A DNA stretch of 64,000 nt from Grimontia celer (GTDB lineage Bacteria > Pseudomonadota > Gammaproteobacteria > Enterobacterales > Vibrionaceae): the NCBI RefSeq assembly GCF_900055185.1, contig NZ_FIZX01000002.1, forward strand, positions 252,586-316,585, read 5' to 3'. The notes beneath the pieces are model-generated. The model was not told where the DNA came from and did not search any database. It saw only the letters and a program-made list of their open reading frames with translations. This document shows positions 38,559 to 47,397 of the stretch, in pieces. The translations under genes were made by a program, and so were the position numbers. Positions within the stretch are counted from its first letter, which is position 1. Each line of letters starts with the position of its first letter.

Positions 38559-39500
38559 ATGACAAGTATTTTAGATTCAGTAGATTCCCGCACTAACCTG
38601 GTTGGTGAAAACCGACTTGAATTGCTGATATTCCAATTGGGAACACGTCAGCTTTTCGCCATTAATGTATTTAAAGTTAGGGAAGTATTGAAAGTTCCCC
38701 GTCTCAATCAAATGCCGGGTTCTCACCCCAAAATATGTGGCGTTGCGACCATACGAGGCCATTCGATTCCTGTGATTGATATGCGACAGTCCATTGGCTT
38801 AAAACCGCTGGATAAAGATCAGGAAAGTAACCTCATCGTGACGGAATATAACCGCTCTGTGCAGGCATTTTTGGTCGGTAAAGTGGTTTACATCAAGAAC
38901 ATGGGTTGGGATGAAATCATGGAGCCACCTAGTACTGGTCGCTCTAACTATCTCACTGCGATCACTAAGCTGGAGCACGAGAACGAGCACAAGCTGGTTG
39001 AGATCATCGATGTTGAGAAGGTGCTGGCGGAAATCATTTCTTATGACATTGGTATTTCCGATGGGGTGTTAGATGATGATCTGACCAATCATTTAGTGGG
39101 CCAGAAAGTACTGGTTGTGGATGACTCATCAACGGCGCGCAAGCAGGTAACAGAAACGCTGGGTCAACTCGGTATTGAATGTATAGAGAAGAAGAATGGG
39201 CAGCAGGCCCTTAACCTTCTCAAGTCTTGGTGTGATGAAGGTAAAGATCCGCGCAATGAAATCCTGTTGATGATTACAGATGCAGAAATGCCGGAGATGG
39301 ATGGTTATAAGCTGACTTCAGAAGTACGCGCTGACAGTCGTATGCATGACCTTTATATTGCGCTGAACACATCCTTGAGCGGCAGTTTCAACGAAGCCAT
39401 GGTAGAAAAGGTGGGTTGTAACCGATTTGTCTCCAAGTTCCAGCCAGATCTTCTGGTAGATGTGGTGCAAACTCGCATGCGCGAAGCGCTCAGCAAGTAG
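38559..39500 (+). CDS. cheV: Chemotaxis coupling protein CheV (second copy)
   Basis: 313 residues with a CheW-like domain (about 20-165; LLIFQLGTRQLFAINVFKVR, VATIRGHSIPVIDMRQSIG) and a receiver (about 180-308) with VDDSS, acceptor Asp in LMITDAEMPEMDGY and Lys in VSKFQ. It is a clear paralogue of the divergent cheV but quite different in sequence, with WCDEGKDPRNEI in the receiver where the first has AREGRPFDI. Multiple CheV proteins with receptor specificity are known in Vibrio. The stop codon is directly followed by the SixA-like gene, so the two are probably co-transcribed. Confidence 0.95.
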   Translation: MTSILDSVDSRTNLVGENRLELLIFQLGTRQLFAINVFKVREVLKVPRLNQMPGSHPKICGVATIRGHSIPVIDMRQSIGLKPLDKDQESNLIVTEYNRSVQAFLVGKVVYIKNMGWDEIMEPPSTGRSNYLTAITKLEHENEHKLVEIIDVEKVLAEIISYDIGISDGVLDDDLTNHLVGQKVLVVDDSSTARKQVTETLGQLGIECIEKKNGQQALNLLKSWCDEGKDPRNEILLMITDAEMPEMDGYKLTSEVRADSRMHDLYIALNTSLSGSFNEAMVEKVGCNRFVSKFQPDLLVDVVQTRMREALSK

Positions 39501-39506
39501 GTGCGG

Positions 39507-39998
39507 GTGAAGTTACTTTTCCTTACCCGCCATGCAAAATCCAGCTGGGATGACCCTTCCCTCGATGATCACGATAGACCTCTGAATCCACGTGGTCGTC
39601 GAAATGCTCCTGAAATGGGCGTACGACTCGCAGCTTGGTCGAACAAACCAAACAAGATAGTTTCCAGCAGTGCGCTCCGCGCGAAAACTACTGCCTTGTT
39701 GATTGCTGAGCAGTTACCTCATTCACCGCCTGTGATCATAAAAAGCGATATTTACACTGAGGATTGGGAAACCTTAGTGAAGATTGTCGAGCGGTTTGAC
39801 GATGATAAAGATAGCGTCATGCTGGTCGGGCACAACCCGGCAATCAATGAGTTTCTAGCCCATATTCCTTTTGAGATAGATAACCTTCCAACTTGTGGTG
39901 TGGCTGTGATTGCGCTTCACAGTGAAAGTTGGTCAAACTGGTCGATGGCAGATAAACAGGTTCTGTTTCTCGATTATCCTAAACGACTGAAACCGTAG
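39507..39998 (+). CDS. SixA-like histidine phosphatase
   Basis: 163 residues from GTG 39507 (AGTAGGTG nearby); GTG 39501, immediately after the cheV stop, is an alternative. The phosphoglycerate-mutase-fold signature is complete: the catalytic RHAKSSW near the N-terminus, RPLNPRGRR, SSALRAKTTA with the second Arg, and the second His in VGHNPAINEF. This is the COG2062 branch that includes SixA, which dephosphorylates phosphohistidine on phosphotransfer proteins. A role in removing phosphate from a histidine kinase or phosphotransfer partner would fit the neighbouring cheV but is not proven. Confidence 0.86.
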   Translation: MKLLFLTRHAKSSWDDPSLDDHDRPLNPRGRRNAPEMGVRLAAWSNKPNKIVSSSALRAKTTALLIAEQLPHSPPVIIKSDIYTEDWETLVKIVERFDDDKDSVMLVGHNPAINEFLAHIPFEIDNLPTCGVAVIALHSESWSNWSMADKQVLFLDYPKRLKP

Positions 39999-40159
39999 TC
40001 AGTCTAACGCGATGCTAGGGCCCGACTACTGAGACTTATTCACTTTTTCTGTGGATAACCCAGTTAGTTCCCGATGACTCTTTCCATTCAAAGTCAGATT
40101 GGTGGCTGTGGGGAGGTTGATCCAAATTTAATGGTTAAAAAATGAACAGCATTTAAAGA

Positions 40160-40241
40160 GGGTCCGCGAGCCACTGAATTATCCCTGTTTGGGTATACAG
40201 ATTTTTCGGTATAAACTATGTTTCAGCTCGCGGAAAGACCC
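40160..40241 (+). other. Long-range stem-loop in the leader of the next gene
   Basis: GGGTCCGCGAGC (40160-40171) pairs with GCTCGCGG and ACCC (40226-40241) in a 12-bp GC-rich stem with a 4-nt bulge (AAAG). The 54-nt loop contains a small CTGT/ACAG stem. It ends 31 nt before the TTG start at 40273. It could be a structured leader or a small RNA; it does not match a riboswitch class I know. Confidence 0.5.
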
Positions 40242-40272
40242 GTTAAAAAAGAGAATGTTTTGGAGTACATAA

Positions 40273-41631
40273 TTGATCTCTGTAGAAAAAGATGAGGGGT
40301 TAACCGCACGGATTGCGCTGATCAATGAAGAGATAAAAAGACAGGACGTCGAATTCTACCTATTTGTTCCTGGGGAGCTGAATTTCTCCAAGAGCGTGCT
40401 GAGCGAAGATGAGTTTTACTACAAGGTGCTGTCTAACACACGTACCTACTTTACTTCGCAACATCACTTACCGCTTGTACACTCCCGCCTTGCCAGCCGG
40501 GACAAACTGCCTTCCGACAAATACCGCGTCAGCTTGAGCTTGTATGCTTATCAGTATGCGTTGTCGCTGGAAAAGACGACACACCGATTCTTCGACACAG
40601 TTGCAGATGTTGAAGAAGAAGAAGCGGTTGAGCAGCTGGAAGTCATCACGGATATGGCAGTGGAGATCCTCCGTCGTCTGCGTCGTTATGTCCCGAAAGA
40701 TGAAAGCCTCATCAAGTATTACAACAACGTCGACAACTACCTTTCCTGGCTGACTGAGCAGCGTTTTCTGTCGCTGATTGCGCATATGCCAAGAAGTGCG
40801 GCGTTTAAACCGATCAAGGAACAGCTCCTGGAGTTTTGTGAGTCTGAAGCGGCCTACCGCATCGATCAAAATTACAACTCCTCAAAAGCACAAACAGATG
40901 CGACGCGTATGGTGAATAAAATGCGTCTCGCCCGCCGCTTGATTGAATATCCGGTCACCATTCGTCAGAAAGATGTAGTTCTGGGGCAAAACCTCAACAA
41001 GCTTGCCAAAGGTGCAGCAGCGGGTTTGGTGATGATCTTCGTGACGGTAGCGATTATCCGGATGCGCAGCTTTCTTGGTGAAATTACCTTGTCGTTCGCT
41101 TTGGCAATGGCGGGTCTCTACGCTATGCGCGAGATTTTTAAAGACGACCTGCGTGATGTACTTTGGCGCTTTATTCGCAAAGGGCGTCCAAAGTGGCGCA
41201 AGCTGTTCACCGACCCGACATCCGGCCAGCGTATTGGTAGTCAGTTAGAATGGCTGGACTACATCGCGTTCGACAAGATCCCGGATGATGTGCGCAAGAT
41301 GCGCAAAGGCAAACTGCGCCAGCGTGAAGAGTCTGTAGTGAAAATGAAGATGGTGACCCAGATGTCCACCACCAAATTTCTCAGTGGCTACGACATGACG
41401 CGTGAAGTATGGCGAATTGATTTCCGTCCTTTTTCCCGCCTGATGGCACGTGGTAAAGAACGCTACTACGCACTGAGTGATGGACAGGTGACACGAGAAT
41501 CTATCGACAAGCGCCACCAGTTCAACCTGGTTTCCAAGCAGAAAAATCAGGATGGCAGCTTCACGATTCAACGCTGGAAGATCACAGTGAATCGTTCCAA
41601 AGTGGTTGATGTAGAGGAAGTCTTCTCATAA
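40273..41631 (+). CDS. Conserved membrane protein of unknown function
   Basis: 452 residues, not recognised. The likely start is TTG at 40273 with GGAG at 7-nt spacing; no in-frame ATG or GTG lies nearby. The first about 235 residues are soluble and largely helical with an acidic cluster (VADVEEEEAVEQLEVI). Two hydrophobic helices follow (AAAGLVMIFVTVAIIRM and LSFALAMAGLYAM, about 250-285), then a basic cytosolic-looking domain (WRFIRKGRPKWRKLF) and a beta-rich C-terminus. No catalytic motif is visible. A strong stem-loop lies in its leader. It is convergent with dnaE2. Confidence 0.75.
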   Translation: MISVEKDEGLTARIALINEEIKRQDVEFYLFVPGELNFSKSVLSEDEFYYKVLSNTRTYFTSQHHLPLVHSRLASRDKLPSDKYRVSLSLYAYQYALSLEKTTHRFFDTVADVEEEEAVEQLEVITDMAVEILRRLRRYVPKDESLIKYYNNVDNYLSWLTEQRFLSLIAHMPRSAAFKPIKEQLLEFCESEAAYRIDQNYNSSKAQTDATRMVNKMRLARRLIEYPVTIRQKDVVLGQNLNKLAKGAAAGLVMIFVTVAIIRMRSFLGEITLSFALAMAGLYAMREIFKDDLRDVLWRFIRKGRPKWRKLFTDPTSGQRIGSQLEWLDYIAFDKIPDDVRKMRKGKLRQREESVVKMKMVTQMSTTKFLSGYDMTREVWRIDFRPFSRLMARGKERYYALSDGQVTRESIDKRHQFNLVSKQKNQDGSFTIQRWKITVNRSKVVDVEEVFS

Positions 41632-41654
41632 AGCTCCAAAACCCAAAATGTCGA

Positions 41655-44600
41655 TCAGTGAAAATCCCGGGAATGGACGAGTAGCTGATCGAGGGTGTAG
41701 GTCATGTCGATCAGCCTTCCTGCTACCACATGCACCACATCGCCTTCCCGTTCAAGAATCCCTTTCACCTTTAATATTTTTGCTGTCACGAAAGGGGTGT
41801 TCTGCGCTCGAGCAGTAGCAAGCCACACCACCACATTGATATTGCCGGTATGGTCTTCCAGCGTTACGAAGGTTACACCACTGGCGGTACCTGGGCGCTG
41901 TCTGCCAGTCACCACACCAGCGACAGTTATTGCTGAGCCTGAACGGATGGTATTGAGCTCATTGGCCAATCGGTGCTTGCCCAATTTTCCGCTTTCATCC
42001 AGCAGTGCGATAGGGTGCTTGCCGAGCGTCAGGCCTGTCGCTGCGTAATCTTCAATCAAGTCTTCCACCGCCGAAGGTGCGGCAATCGCGTTAGCATCAG
42101 AGCTGTCTGGCTGTGCGCTGGAAAATAGTGGCAGAACATGACTGTCATCCATCATCTGCCAGCGGGCAGAAAAGCGGTTATCTGCAAGCGTTTTGGTAGC
42201 ATTCGCACTGGCGAGGGCTTCCAAATCACCCCGGCTCAATCCGCATTTTCTGATGTCGTTGAGATGCTGGAATCCAGTGCTGGAGCGACATCGCAATAAC
42301 TTCTCTGCGCCAATATCGGATAAGCCTTTCACAATACGAAAGCCAAGTTGTAGCGCGGGTTCACCTTGCACCATAACCTGTTGGTGATCCCACTGGCTAT
42401 GGTTGACGCAAACAGGAAGGATTTGCACCTGATGGCGGGAGGCGTCCTGCAACAGCTGCGAAGGGCTATAGAAACCCATAGGCTGACTGTTGAGCAGCGA
42501 GCAGTAAAAAGCGACCGGATAGTAGTGTTTTAGCCATGAAGAGGTGTAAGCCAATACTGCGAAGGAAGCACTGTGAGATTCGGGAAAACCATACTCACCA
42601 AATCCCTGAATCTGGCGAAAGATTTGCTCGGCAAACTCAATGTTATAACCGCGCTCTTGCATGCCGTTGATCAGCTTTTCACGAAAAGGGGCGAGCTTGC
42701 CACTGCGCTTCCACGCCGCCATTGCCCGGCGAAGTTGGTCGGCTTCACCGCCACTGAATCCTGCAGCGACCATGGCAAGCTGGATCACCTGCTCCTGAAA
42801 AATGGGCACACCCATGGTTCGGGATAGGACAGATTTTACCTCTTCCGATGGGTAAGTGATTTTTTCTTCACCCCAGCGCCTTTTGAGATATGGGTGCACC
42901 ATATCACCCTGTATCGGACCGGGACGGACAATGGCAATTTGAATCACCAGATCGTAATAACAGTTCGGGCGAAGCCTTGGCAGCATGCTCATCTGGGCGC
43001 GTGATTCCACCTGAAACACGCCGACAGAATCTGCCTTTTGGAGTTGTCGGTAAACAATCGGGTCATCTCCCATGGCAATGATGTCAGCAATCGACAAACT
43101 GCGCTGATGCTGCTTATCGATAATGGCAAAAGCTTTGCGTATAGCGCTCAACATACCCAGTGCCAGAATGTCTACTTTCAGCAGCCCAAGGGATTCCAAG
43201 TCATCTTTGTCCCATTGGATCACACTGCGCTCTGCCATGGCGGCATTTTCCACTGGCACCAGTTCATACAAAGGACCTGCGGAGATAATAAAACCGCCGA
43301 CATGTTGGCTGAGGTGACGTGGAAAGCCACGGATTTCCTCAACCAGTTCCAGTAGCCAGCGCCCAAGATGTGATTGGGTATCCAGCCCCAGCGCTTCAAG
43401 TTGCTCGCCTTTATCCAGCCCCTTGTCGCGGTGGTTAAGATTTTTAATGTAGTAATCCAATTGGGTCTCATTGAGCCCCAACGCCTTGCCTACATCGCGA
43501 AACGCACTTTTAAAACGGTAGGTAATCACTGTCGCGGCAATAGCTGCACGCTGACGACCATACTTTTGGTAGATGTAGCGGAACACTTCCTCGCGTCGTT
43601 CGTGCTCGAAGTCGACATCAATATCCGGCGGTTCATTACGTTCCTTAGAGATAAACCGCTCGAACAGGACATTGATTTTCTCCGGGTTCACCGCGGTGAT
43701 TTCAAGGCAATAACACACCACAGAGTTCGCCGCTGACCCACGGCCTTGATACAGAATGCCCTGTGATTTCGCGTACTGCACAATGTCGTAAATGGTGAGG
43801 AAAAAATACTCGTACTGCTGTTCGGCAATCAGCCCCAGCTCTTTATCAATGGTTGCGCGGATCTCTGGCTTAATCCCGTTCGGGAAACGTTTTCCAATGC
43901 CTTCTTCTACTAAGTGGCGCAAGTAACTGCTGGCGGTAAACCCATCTGGAACAAGCTCTGCGGGGTATTCATAGCGAAGCTCACTGAGGCAGAAGGTACA
44001 TTTGGCGGCAATACGCTGGGTCTCTCTTCGCCAGCTTTCTGGGTAGAGCTTTTCCAGTTTCTCAACTGGTTTGAGTGCCTGCTCGCCATTTCTGGGTAAT
44101 TCAAAGCCGCATTGCTGTAAGGGTCTGCCGAGTCGAATGGCAGTGATCACATCTAACAACGGCTGGCGGCGAGGGTGATGCATCAATACATCGTTGGTGC
44201 AGACAATCGGCAGGTTGAGCTCCTTTGCCAGCGATTCGACCATGGCCAGATAGATGGATTCATTGGGTAATAACAGCCGTTCAACGCCTATCCAGAGTCT
44301 TTCTTCAAACATACTCTTCAGCCAGTTCTGAAAATCAGAAGGCTTGGCTTTTTCTTCATGTTTGAGTGTCGGTAGCCAGATGCAAAGACACTGTGTGATG
44401 TGGCTGAAATCATCACTGAATACCTGATAGTGCCCTTTTTCACTGCGCATTCTGGCTTGGGTTATCAAGCGTGCTAGCTCGCCATAAGCTTGTCGGTTGG
44501 GGCAAAGCAGTACCAGTTTTTCGCCCTGAAAAGTGATTTCTGAACCAATGATTAGCTTAAGGCCAAGGTTCTGGTCGCGGTTTGCGGTGTGAGCACGTAC

Positions 44601-44768
44601 TACGCCAGCAAGCGAGCACTCATCAGTGATAGCGAGTGCGTGGTATCCCAAAGTGGCAGCGCGAACAACAAGTTCTTCCGGGTGAGAAGCGCCGGTCAGG
44701 AAGCTGTAATTGGTTTTACAGTGCAGCTCTGAAAAAGTCAGCGGGCGGGTATCAGAAGAGGTTGTCAT
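41655..44768 (-). CDS. dnaE2: Error-prone DNA polymerase DnaE2
   Basis: 1037 residues from the ATG at 44768, 23 nt after the imuB stop. A C-family polymerase: PHP domain at the N-terminus (FSELHCKTNYSFLTGASHPE), palm with the catalytic acidic motif PPDIDVDFEHERRE, helix-hairpin-helix and OB (NINVVVWLATARAQ) domains near the end. It is shorter than replicative DnaE (about 1160) and lacks its C-terminal tau-binding region, as is known for DnaE2/ImuC. It performs translesion synthesis in the ImuA-ImuB-DnaE2 mutasome during the SOS response. Last gene of the SOS cassette. Confidence 0.96.
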   Translation of the reverse strand: MTTSSDTRPLTFSELHCKTNYSFLTGASHPEELVVRAATLGYHALAITDECSLAGVVRAHTANRDQNLGLKLIIGSEITFQGEKLVLLCPNRQAYGELARLITQARMRSEKGHYQVFSDDFSHITQCLCIWLPTLKHEEKAKPSDFQNWLKSMFEERLWIGVERLLLPNESIYLAMVESLAKELNLPIVCTNDVLMHHPRRQPLLDVITAIRLGRPLQQCGFELPRNGEQALKPVEKLEKLYPESWRRETQRIAAKCTFCLSELRYEYPAELVPDGFTASSYLRHLVEEGIGKRFPNGIKPEIRATIDKELGLIAEQQYEYFFLTIYDIVQYAKSQGILYQGRGSAANSVVCYCLEITAVNPEKINVLFERFISKERNEPPDIDVDFEHERREEVFRYIYQKYGRQRAAIAATVITYRFKSAFRDVGKALGLNETQLDYYIKNLNHRDKGLDKGEQLEALGLDTQSHLGRWLLELVEEIRGFPRHLSQHVGGFIISAGPLYELVPVENAAMAERSVIQWDKDDLESLGLLKVDILALGMLSAIRKAFAIIDKQHQRSLSIADIIAMGDDPIVYRQLQKADSVGVFQVESRAQMSMLPRLRPNCYYDLVIQIAIVRPGPIQGDMVHPYLKRRWGEEKITYPSEEVKSVLSRTMGVPIFQEQVIQLAMVAAGFSGGEADQLRRAMAAWKRSGKLAPFREKLINGMQERGYNIEFAEQIFRQIQGFGEYGFPESHSASFAVLAYTSSWLKHYYPVAFYCSLLNSQPMGFYSPSQLLQDASRHQVQILPVCVNHSQWDHQQVMVQGEPALQLGFRIVKGLSDIGAEKLLRCRSSTGFQHLNDIRKCGLSRGDLEALASANATKTLADNRFSARWQMMDDSHVLPLFSSAQPDSSDANAIAAPSAVEDLIEDYAATGLTLGKHPIALLDESGKLGKHRLANELNTIRSGSAITVAGVVTGRQRPGTASGVTFVTLEDHTGNINVVVWLATARAQNTPFVTAKILKVKGILEREGDVVHVVAGRLIDMTYTLDQLLVHSRDFH

Positions 44769-44791
44769 AGGGAGCGATCTCAAACTACGGA

Positions 44792-46198
44792 TCAACAAAA
44801 AAGGCCGTGCTCGAACCACTCACCCTGTGCGGTCCGAAATACCCAGCAAAGTTGTCCCCGTTTGTTGCGTGCGACGAAGTAGTCGCGTTGGATGGGCGAT
44901 TTATCCCACCAACCGCCACTGACGCGTTCAGGGCCTGTGAGTGTGTCAGGACGAGACAGCAAAGGACGCGGCGACACATGAAGTAGCGCTGGGCGTGTTG
45001 GCAGGAAAGGGGGCAACACCTGCGCACTTTTCTGTAATGGCAATTGGCGTTTGAAGGCGTGCTCTGGGCGATGATCATTTTCCAGTGACAGGCTGTACAC
45101 TCCGTGTTTTCCCGCTTTCGCCTGCATCAGGCTAATCAGTTCGCCTGGTGTGAGTTGTCCTCGTTTACCTGCAAATAAATCCTGGGTGGGAGATTGCCTT
45201 GGTAGCAATGTATTGGCTTCCAGCCGAAGGTGAGTAACAGGCGCATCCAGCTTGAGCTTTTCAAGATGAAGTTGGAGCAGTGGCATCCAACGGCTAGCGG
45301 CAGATTCGGGTGCTGCAGCGGTGATCTCTAAGACTTTGTCTTCCTGATCGCGCTGTGTCAGAACAATGATAATGGCGGGTGTGACCGCTTCCCTGACGTG
45401 TAGGAACTTTGCCATTTCCTTGAGCATGCGCTGAAGCGGAAAGCAAAGCGTCTGGCTATTAGCGATTTCATGCAAAAGTTCAAGCGACTGGTAGAAGTGT
45501 TCAGGTGGCGTGAAGCTCGCAGGTAATGCGAGGCTTTTCTGGGTCAGGGAGCGTAGATGAGCCGTCAGTGGCTTGCCAAAACGCTGCCCAAGTGAATCTA
45601 CTGGCAATGCCAGTAACTGCTTGGCATGTCGTATTCCCATGCGTTCCAGTTGAACAACGTGCTTATCAGTGAATCCCAGCTCACGTACTGAAAGTGCGGC
45701 GAGCGCCTGCTCGGTGGCTTCCGGTGTCAGGTAGCCGCAGTCCGCCTTTGCTCGTGAAAGCCAGCGTGCCGCTTCCGGATAAGGGCTAAGTGCGAAGTGA
45801 TACTGCACCTGCTCACCACTTAATACAGACATAAGCGATTGCCAGTAGTTGTCGAGCGAGCCGTAAAGCTTGAGCATAGGGGTGACTTTCATCAGCAACC
45901 CATCCGGCGCATAAGGGACGATGTCAGCATTGACCTGATACAGCAGAGATGCCAGTTGTCGCAGGCGATCGGATTCGGCCTGCTCGTCGTAGTCGGCGAC
46001 ATCCAAGCCATGACACAACGCACTGGCAGTACCGAGATCATTGCCAGTCACAATGCCATATTCCCGAGCCTGCGCGTTGACCTGATATACCGTGCCAGTG
46101 GTACGGGAGAGCACAATCAGGGGAGCCTCCACCTTGTTATCGCGGATAAGAGTGTCGAGCAGCAAGGCTGGAAAATGCAGATACAACCAGAGGATCAT
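44792..46198 (-). CDS. imuB: ImuB, catalytically inactive Y-family polymerase
   Basis: 468 residues with a Y-family polymerase fold. The metal-binding carboxylates are missing: the N-terminal DxD-type motif is replaced by LYLHFPALLL and the catalytic DE by PDGLLMKVT. This agrees with the known role of ImuB as an adaptor that links DnaE2 to the beta clamp and ImuA. Little-finger residues follow (LYQSLELLHEI region) and the C-terminus WWDKSPIQRDYFVARN is typical. The start overlaps the imuA stop by 4 nt. Confidence 0.95.
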   Translation of the reverse strand: MILWLYLHFPALLLDTLIRDNKVEAPLIVLSRTTGTVYQVNAQAREYGIVTGNDLGTASALCHGLDVADYDEQAESDRLRQLASLLYQVNADIVPYAPDGLLMKVTPMLKLYGSLDNYWQSLMSVLSGEQVQYHFALSPYPEAARWLSRAKADCGYLTPEATEQALAALSVRELGFTDKHVVQLERMGIRHAKQLLALPVDSLGQRFGKPLTAHLRSLTQKSLALPASFTPPEHFYQSLELLHEIANSQTLCFPLQRMLKEMAKFLHVREAVTPAIIIVLTQRDQEDKVLEITAAAPESAASRWMPLLQLHLEKLKLDAPVTHLRLEANTLLPRQSPTQDLFAGKRGQLTPGELISLMQAKAGKHGVYSLSLENDHRPEHAFKRQLPLQKSAQVLPPFLPTRPALLHVSPRPLLSRPDTLTGPERVSGGWWDKSPIQRDYFVARNKRGQLCWVFRTAQGEWFEHGLFC

Positions 46199-46902
46199 CG
46201 AAACAGTGGCACTACGTTAGAAGTGTCTGTCAACTGGAGAGATGCCAGTGTGATGGTTTCTGGCGGCTCTGCTTTTTCGGCCAGTGAGAAGGCATGAAAA
46301 ACAGGATCCAATGGGAGATGAAAAGGTTGAACAGGTAGACCACGGCGCTTAATCACAGTCACTTTCAACCCTTCCTCATCAGGAATGGCAGACAGGCGAC
46401 AGCTGACAGGTAACCCCTGAACACTTTTTTGATGGGTGATCATAAACAGAAGACAGTCATTCTCGGTCGCAGCGAGTTGAAGGCGTCTGGCCTGTGTTAC
46501 GGACAGCGCATCGCCCCAGAGAACAGCAGCACGGCAGCAGCCACTTTTCAGAGCCTGCTCTACACACCAAAGGCTGGATGTGATGGAGGCATCCAGAATG
46601 ATCACTTTTTCCAGATCCAATCCAGCCTGACACAAGGCTATAGGGTTGAGCTCTCCTGGCGGAGCAGCAAACACGGTGAGCTCACTGTCTTTCAGGGCAC
46701 TGACGAGCGCTGGCAAGATCAGGCGTAATTCTCCAATGCCAAAACAGGGTAGTTGTAACTCAACCACACCAGATTCGGGCCAGCCGCCATCCAGCTTTTC
46801 ATCAAGCACCATGTGGCCGCTGGGGCGACAGTGTGCCTTAGGTTGATAGAGACGGTTTGCCGTCCAGATCCCTGAGTGCAGGGCGAGAAGATTGTCGAGC
46901 AT
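46195..46902 (-). CDS. imuA: ImuA, SOS mutasome protein
   Basis: About 235 residues from the ATG at 46902 (a TTG two codons upstream is also in frame). A RecA/SulA-like fold: LDEKLDGGWPESGVVELQLPCFGIGEL corresponds to the region before the nucleotide-binding loop, though a true Walker A is not conserved. ImuA tethers the mutasome and stimulates mutagenic synthesis with ImuB and DnaE2. It is the first gene of the cassette, with a LexA box directly upstream. Confidence 0.92.
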   Translation of the reverse strand: MLDNLLALHSGIWTANRLYQPKAHCRPSGHMVLDEKLDGGWPESGVVELQLPCFGIGELRLILPALVSALKDSELTVFAAPPGELNPIALCQAGLDLEKVIILDASITSSLWCVEQALKSGCCRAAVLWGDALSVTQARRLQLAATENDCLLFMITHQKSVQGLPVSCRLSAIPDEEGLKVTVIKRRGLPVQPFHLPLDPVFHAFSLAEKAEPPETITLASLQLTDTSNVVPLFR

Positions 46903-46911
46903 AAGCAATAA

Positions 46912-46931
46912 TACTGTATGTATGTACAGTG
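46912..46931 (-). promoter_or_regulatory. LexA (SOS) box upstream of imuA
   Basis: TACTGTATGTATGTACAGTG fits the gammaproteobacterial SOS box CTG-N10-CAG with the TA-rich centre. It ends only about 10 nt before the imuA ATG, so the transcript leader must be very short or the box overlaps the promoter's downstream edge. Confidence 0.93.
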
Positions 46932-47073
46932 TTATTCTAGAGCGAGATGATGATTAGAGCAAGTGTGTTTTGATGCATATAACTTCGTCATCCATGGACA
47001 GAAAAGTGGCTCGTTAAGCGCTTAGATTGCCGATATACTCATAAGCCTTAAAACCCAACTCTCTGAAGATAAA

Positions 47074-47397
47074 ATGAATAAATGGGCAACGATATGTGGG
47101 GCACTGCTGTTAACAGGCTGCGTAGCAACACCCGAACCAGACAGTGAAAAAGTTACTGTCTTGTGGGGTGATGCATTAGAGATGCTGCATTGTGAAGATA
47201 AAGGTGTGGTTGTTGGCTCGCAGGGACATTGGTACGACTACTGGTTGATTGATGATGGCGTGCTGACGCAGGGTGCGGTCAATGAACTGAGAAACAAAGC
47301 CATGGATTTGGAAGCGGACACTGTCCTGCTTTATGCACCCAAACCTTTTTCGACGTCGGTGACGTTTTTGGCAAAAGTATATCGCTGTCACCCATAA
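47074..47397 (+). CDS. Small lipoprotein, DUF4156-like
   Basis: 107 residues. The N-terminus is a lipoprotein signal with lipobox LLTGC (Cys16). The remainder has two Cys (LHCEDKG and the C-terminal VYRCHP), which probably form a disulfide, and the segment VNELRNKAMDLEADTVLLY resembling the DUF4156/RcsF-like small envelope proteins. There is no Asp at +2 after the Cys (VA), so transport to the outer membrane by Lol is expected. Its 3' end overlaps that of the convergent glycosyltransferase gene by 10 nt. Confidence 0.78.
   Translation: MNKWATICGALLLTGCVATPEPDSEKVTVLWGDALEMLHCEDKGVVVGSQGHWYDYWLIDDGVLTQGAVNELRNKAMDLEADTVLLYAPKPFSTSVTFLAKVYRCHP

Noticed and set aside
37182-39500. Whether the two cheV genes are a recent duplication
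   Set aside because: The proteins differ widely in sequence and in receiver details, so they are old paralogues.
41704-44704. Several long plus-strand frames opposite dnaE2, and similar ones opposite lacZ and the alpha-galactosidase gene
   Set aside because: They are antisense to clear, well-conserved genes, with no ribosome sites or family motifs.
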